Positions 6,762 through 10,259 of a stretch of DNA of 10,259 nucleotides are shown here, in pieces (position 1 is the first letter of the stretch; each line of letters starts with the position of its first letter). The stretch comes from Rikenellaceae bacterium UBA1749. Its GTDB lineage: Bacteria; Bacteroidota; Bacteroidia; Bacteroidales; Rikenellaceae. The notes beneath the pieces were generated by a model. It was given only the letters and a program-made list of their open reading frames with translations, ran no database searches and was not told where the DNA came from. The stretch is taken from NCBI GenBank assembly GCA_002315675.1, contig DCHP01000048.1:1-10259 (forward strand). Direction: 5' to 3'. A program made the position numbers and the translations under genes.

Positions 6762-8438
6762 CTATAGCGAAATCTTGATTCTTGCCCCTTCGTAGTATAC
6801 ATTGATTGCCTTCTTTTTCCCTTTGTCATAAACAGCAATGTGAACATTCCTGTTAGGAATCATTCCGGAGAACTTTCCCTTTCTTGTCCCGATTATTATT
6901 GTCCGTGGTGACTCAATGTACTCAACCGGAATAATTGAGTATTCGCCCTGGAGATATTTGTCTGATACTCCGTCATCATCATAGATTTCAAAGGCGTTGT
7001 CAGAGCCGGCATATATGTCAATATCAAGGTCAACCCTATCATCTTTTCGTATTTCCCCAACATATTCATTTTTCTGACCTGATATCACTATCCCTCCGCC
7101 AGGTATGAAGACAGGAATCTTATCTGAATCGATACAGATTGTCTGTCCTCCCTCATAAATCTTTGATGGATTGTGAAAGTTGTACCAGATATTCCCTTCA
7201 GGCAGTATTATTTCCCTTTTGCCGTTGCCATTGTATATTGGACAAATCATCATTGAAGGACCGAACATATACTGGTCCTTGATTGTTTCTGTTCCTGGGT
7301 AGTACATAGAAAGTGGCTTGATGAGAGTGGTGCCTGTCAGAAAAGATGTTCCGCAAAGGGAATAGATATAAGGTATCAGTCCATATCTCATTTTATTTGA
7401 GTAGTCAATTCTATTGTCTCTTTCTCCTTCGAATAAAGAACAGAAGATGGGAGTGAAAGCAGAGAACTGATAGTATCTGGTCAACAGTTCCTGGTCTTCT
7501 ATTTTATCTCCGATAATTGATGCGCAGTATTGCTCTCCGGAAAGTGAATAATTAATGATATTTTCAATATCACTCCTAAGGGTGTTCCAACTCAATTGAT
7601 TGTTTGAATTGTGGCTGTCGTTATTGTAATTCACGACATTGCATTTACTAATGCAGAACATTCTCCGACCATTACTATTGCTGATGTTGCCGTTTTTGGT
7701 TATGTTGGTATCAGCGAACCAGAATGCTTCACATCCAGAATCTTTCTTTGAGGTGGCAAGGCGCCCATTGAGTTTTTTCATTTCATCAGAAGCAACTTTT
7801 GTATCTCCACTGAAATTCATACCTATTATATTATCTACACCGAAATGTTCTTTTCTCAATCGCTTCAGTACTTCAATAGGATTACCGGACTTTGTCCCTT
7901 GCCAGTGTCCTAGAGCCCATTTGGGGATGATTGCAGATCCTTTTCTTATTTTATTGTAGGACTTGAGGACTGATTCTATATTTTTTCCTGTAATAACAAA
8001 GTATCCGCTTTCATCCCAGAATTTCCCGAATCCTTTGTCTGATAACAGACTTTTTCCGTTTCCCAGCCCGTAATTGCAGTCCCCGTCCAGTAGCTCATTG
8101 CCATCGCAATAGAATTTAATTCCTTTGCCGCTTATGTCATTTATGTTGATGTCAATATCAATGCACTGCGAATGAAGTGATATGGAATTGTCAGTCTCAT
8201 TCACTTCAAACCTGCATTTTCCCTCTGTCTCACAGAATTTTCCGTTTGAAACGTATACTGCATTACTGTCTATTATAGATATTGTAACTAGATTGACGGA
8301 TTTGGTCTTTATTCCATTTGCTGTCTTGCTGTAGTACTTGCCTCCGCATGAGGATAATGTAGATAGAATAAATAGAAATGTTGATAATTTAAGTATGGCA
8401 AGATTTTGTATCGCCTGTCTAATGGTGACCTTTTTCAT
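6762..8438 (-). CDS. GH31-derived lipoprotein, probable pseudoenzyme
   Basis: 558-residue protein with a lipoprotein signal whose lipobox is LSSC with Cys31. GH31 landmarks: PKWALGHWQ at 172-180 (barrel entry), SLSG near 299, YQFSAFTPIF at 323-332, GLIPYIYSL at 353-361, DQYMFGPSMMICP at 388-400, and a C-terminal DUF5110-type module with FEIYDDDGVS at 483-492. The usual nucleophile block (consensus WWxDATE) reads FWFADTN at 239-245, with Ala242 where the nucleophile Asp belongs and Asn245 in place of Glu. The WSGD acid/base block is replaced by an Asn/Ser-rich run that aligns Asn279 to the Asp. The usual FRxHG is FCSLFEG, losing Arg and His. Only about 60 residues separate barrel entry from the nucleophile position, roughly half the normal distance, and the N-terminal domain is also short. 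Start: the ATG at 8438 gives the compact lipoprotein signal and follows a -7 box; one at 8507 would add 23 polar residues. Binding or scaffolding is inferred. Confidence 0.85.
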   Translation of the reverse strand: MKKVTIRQAIQNLAILKLSTFLFILSTLSSCGGKYYSKTANGIKTKSVNLVTISIIDSNAVYVSNGKFCETEGKCRFEVNETDNSISLHSQCIDIDININDISGKGIKFYCDGNELLDGDCNYGLGNGKSLLSDKGFGKFWDESGYFVITGKNIESVLKSYNKIRKGSAIIPKWALGHWQGTKSGNPIEVLKRLRKEHFGVDNIIGMNFSGDTKVASDEMKKLNGRLATSKKDSGCEAFWFADTNITKNGNISNSNGRRMFCISKCNVVNYNNDSHNSNNQLSWNTLRSDIENIINYSLSGEQYCASIIGDKIEDQELLTRYYQFSAFTPIFCSLFEGERDNRIDYSNKMRYGLIPYIYSLCGTSFLTGTTLIKPLSMYYPGTETIKDQYMFGPSMMICPIYNGNGKREIILPEGNIWYNFHNPSKIYEGGQTICIDSDKIPVFIPGGGIVISGQKNEYVGEIRKDDRVDLDIDIYAGSDNAFEIYDDDGVSDKYLQGEYSIIPVEYIESPRTIIIGTRKGKFSGMIPNRNVHIAVYDKGKKKAINVYYEGARIKISL

Positions 8439-8476
8439 GATAATATTTATAGTACTATTGCTTTTTTGTAATGTTT

Positions 8477-8484
8477 CAAAATTA
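8477..8484 (-). promoter_or_regulatory. Candidate -7 element of the GH31-like gene
   Basis: Read on the minus strand, 8484-8477 is TAATTTTG, an exact TAnnTTTG match. Transcription would begin near 8470, leaving a leader of about 32 nt before the ATG at 8438. No TTG is found at the expected -33 distance, so this would be a weak or activator-dependent promoter, or a chance match in AT-rich DNA. Confidence 0.4.
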
Positions 8485-8697
8485 CAAAAATCTTCATGTT
8501 TTCGCATACGTTAAAATGTTTTAGACAGCCATTTTCAGGTTATTTATTTTTTTCTTGAGTATTATAATTTTATTTTTTTTCAACTAAAATAATATAACTA
8601 TTTACCAACCCCCTTTCTTCCGCAATATGTTTTGAATAACTTTTTCATGAACGTTTGCTGAGTGCTAAGATGTTTAAATAGAGGAAGTGTTGAATAG

Positions 8698-8726
8698 TTA
8701 CAAATACTTAATTAGTATATTCGTAA
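8698..8726. promoter_or_regulatory. Imperfect inverted repeat upstream of the GH101-like gene
   Basis: Left arm TTACAAATACT (8698-8708) and right arm AGTATATTCGTAA (8714-8726, reverse complement TTACGAATATACT) surround a 5-bp TAATT centre. The inner arms ATACT/AGTAT match perfectly; the outer part matches after one extra base and one mismatch. Its position 20-48 bp before the start codon would suit an operator overlapping the promoter, but AT-rich DNA yields such repeats by chance. Confidence 0.3.
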
Positions 8727-8745
8727 ATAATTTTCACATATTCAT

Positions 8746-10209
8746 ATGAAAAAAAGAATTCTTTTGTTAGCTGTAACTTTTTACTGCATTGTTTTTGTTC
8801 AGGCACAACCTCAACTTACAGGACAAATTGACACTTTGTGTTTCAAACAAGCAGATTTTCAGTGGCATGTGACTCCTAGACATGACTATTCACAAACGCT
8901 TATGGGAAAGTTGTTTCTAAGCCAGGCACATTGGGATGAGAAGTTTAAACTCCACGATAACGGCAAGCAGACCAACTACATGAATTGTGATGAAGCTTTA
9001 GAGGCAATCATTGCAATGGATAATATTACTCTTCATCTTCCGAAGATTATATATCTTGTAGGTTGGCAGTATAACGGACATGACTCCAAATATCCGGCTT
9101 TTTTTGAATGCAACGAAGCAATCAAATCACCTGGTGACTCAACTGCATACGAGAGTGTATTGAAACTAATGGCGAAGGCAAAGAAGTACAATACTGCTGT
9201 TAGTTTTCATATTAACATGTTCAACTGTTTCGAAGATAGTCCTCTTTTTGAAAAATACAAGAAAGACGATGTTCTGGCGAGATATGAGGGAGGAGCCTAT
9301 ATACATTCCGACTGGGGTTGGACAATCAGTTATGCCCGTGACTGGACTACTGGAAATGCTCAGGAACGCCTTGATAAACTCTGTAATCTTTTCCCTATAT
9401 CAGAATCTGGAACACTTCATATTGACGCATTTCATTCGAGTATTCCAGTCCCTGTAGTAGAAGGAGATAAAGTGGAAATCAGAAATATGACCCCAATATC
9501 TCCCTATCATCATCTGACTAAAGAGGATGAGGTCAATGCTCAACTGAACATAATCAAATACCTCGATGCCAAAGGAATTGATGTAACAAGTGAATATTGT
9601 CCTGTTGAGGATTTTGTAGGCTATATGCCGGCCGTATGGCACAAGCATGAGCAGTATCTCTATCTCTCAAGAACTGAAAAACAGATGGGGCACACCAATG
9701 CCGGAACAATGGGTGATGTTTTCGGTCGTAATGTTAACCCAGAAGCTGTTTTCAAGAATACAGAAGGTACAATGCACGACAAGGCTATGGCGTTCAAAAA
9801 GGAGTTCTGCAAGAGCTCTCTACCATATTTCTATATCAGTAGCCTTACTCCTGTATTTTACTTGAAGAGCAAAAGTTGTAACGATGCTTCTGCTCAATTT
9901 AGTGGTGGTGTAAGAACATATTTTGTTGATGGAAAATTCAGTCTTTATAAGGAAGGTATTATACTTGCAGATGACGGTGATATTTTCATTCCTGCGCGTT
10001 GGGTGGGAGACAATATCGTAGTCGCCTATAGCGATAAGGGATATGAAAATCGTGTCTGGACTCTTCCTTCTGAGATAAAAACAAATGGAAAGGCAAAGAT
10101 TTATGATATAGATCCGGGTGGTGAACATTATGTTGGTATCGTAAAGATAAAGGAAGGCAAAGTGACACTCTCGCTTCTAGCCCAGGAAATGATAAAAATT
10201 GTTTTTTAA
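8746..10209 (+). CDS. Secreted GH101/GH129-like TIM-barrel glycosidase (endo-alpha-N-acetylgalactosaminidase-like)
   Basis: 487-residue exported protein; the signal peptide MKKRILLLAVTFYCIVFVQA ends with a plausible cleavage site before Gln21. The barrel shows KIIYLVGWQYNGHDSKYP (around 100-117), a phrase I associate with proteins annotated as endo-alpha-N-acetylgalactosaminidases. SFHINMFN (153-160), HIDAFH (225-230) and GIDVTSEY (277-284) follow. By analogy with GH101 and GH129, D227 would be the nucleophile and E283 the acid/base. A beta-rich C-terminal domain runs from about 400 to the end. At this length it lacks the large flanking domains of classical GH101 enzymes, which exceed 1,000 residues, and is a near-minimal barrel plus beta domain. 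Mucin-type O-glycan or a related alpha-linked sugar is the likely substrate class, but family placement rests on motifs alone. A DUF-type barrel with other specificity is possible. The start is the only Met giving a full signal peptide. Confidence 0.68.
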   Translation: MKKRILLLAVTFYCIVFVQAQPQLTGQIDTLCFKQADFQWHVTPRHDYSQTLMGKLFLSQAHWDEKFKLHDNGKQTNYMNCDEALEAIIAMDNITLHLPKIIYLVGWQYNGHDSKYPAFFECNEAIKSPGDSTAYESVLKLMAKAKKYNTAVSFHINMFNCFEDSPLFEKYKKDDVLARYEGGAYIHSDWGWTISYARDWTTGNAQERLDKLCNLFPISESGTLHIDAFHSSIPVPVVEGDKVEIRNMTPISPYHHLTKEDEVNAQLNIIKYLDAKGIDVTSEYCPVEDFVGYMPAVWHKHEQYLYLSRTEKQMGHTNAGTMGDVFGRNVNPEAVFKNTEGTMHDKAMAFKKEFCKSSLPYFYISSLTPVFYLKSKSCNDASAQFSGGVRTYFVDGKFSLYKEGIILADDGDIFIPARWVGDNIVVAYSDKGYENRVWTLPSEIKTNGKAKIYDIDPGGEHYVGIVKIKEGKVTLSLLAQEMIKIVF

Positions 10210-10259
10210 TCATGAGCCCACTTTAATAAGTATAGTTTAAAGTTTTTATATCCGCTACA

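Larger units (their letters stand above)
8439..8745. other. Divergent intergenic region, 307 bp
   Basis: AT-rich spacer between the start codons of the GH31-like lipoprotein (leftward) and the GH101-like enzyme (rightward). No open frame longer than a few codons is supported apart from the in-frame extension of the GH31-like gene up to 8507. It contains a -7 element for the leftward gene (8477-8484), T-rich tracts around 8540-8580, and an imperfect inverted repeat at 8698-8726 near the rightward gene. A regulator acting on both genes could bind here, but no known operator is recognised. Confidence 0.6.

Noticed and set aside
7639..7959. 106-codon plus-strand open frame inside the GH31-like gene
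   Set aside because: It is antisense to the better-supported GH31-like frame; the hydrophobic composition is a by-product of the opposite strand.
6762..8438. GH31-like gene as a frameshifted pseudogene
   Set aside because: The frame is continuous from lipoprotein signal to the DUF5110-like end, and the missing barrel parts are not found in another frame.
8439..8507. In-frame ATG at 8507 as the start of the GH31-like gene
   Set aside because: It adds 23 mainly polar residues before the lipoprotein signal and lies upstream of the candidate -7 element at 8477-8484.
8690..8723. TTG with a 23-bp spacer and TATATTCG as the promoter of the GH101-like gene
   Set aside because: The spacer is too long and the -7 element has a mismatch in TTTG; the alternative TAATTTTC at 8728-8735 also has a mismatch and no TTG partner.

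Overview
The window looks like an accessory, glycan-related region from a Bacteroidota genome, most likely Bacteroidales. Supporting signs are the low GC content, two promoters of the Bacteroides type (TTG, 19-20 bp, TAnnTTTG), the lack of Shine-Dalgarno motifs before start codons, and the gene content: exported glycoside hydrolases, a lipoprotein with an LSSC lipobox, and an MBOAT/SGNH acyltransferase pair. I cannot assign a genus.

Layout from left to right: 1-398 holds no convincing gene, only AT-rich DNA with a few short palindromes and the start of a promoter. At 454-2694 (+) is a secreted glycoside hydrolase family 2 enzyme with both catalytic glutamates in place and its own promoter. 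A 12-bp perfect hairpin at 2751-2781 separates it from a convergent block on the minus strand. In transcription order that block is a GH31-like lipoprotein (8438-6762), an SGNH/GDSL-type membrane-anchored protein (6688-5096), an MBOAT O-acyltransferase (5102-3618) and MazG (3603-2830). The SGNH and MBOAT genes overlap in an ATGGTAA junction, MazG starts 14 nt after the MBOAT stop, and a strong promoter lies just before the SGNH gene. A divergent 307-bp intergenic region then leads to a secreted GH101/GH129-like TIM-barrel glycosidase (8746-10209, +).

How the parts may work together (inference): the GH2 and GH101-like proteins would cut a host or dietary glycan outside the cytoplasm, the GH31-derived lipoprotein would bind glycan or assist rather than cut, and the MBOAT/SGNH pair would transfer acyl groups to a cell-envelope polysaccharide. 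MazG is a housekeeping NTP pyrophosphohydrolase that appears to share the acyltransferase transcript. No SusC/SusD pair, sigma/anti-sigma pair or hybrid two-component sensor is present, so if this is part of a polysaccharide-utilisation locus, the rest lies outside.

The most unusual item is the GH31-like protein. It keeps recognisable GH31 landmarks at the barrel entry and throughout the C-terminal half, but the catalytic half of the barrel is collapsed and the nucleophile, acid/base and several sugar-contacting residues are replaced, while the reading frame stays open. It reads as a conserved pseudoenzyme rather than a decayed gene.
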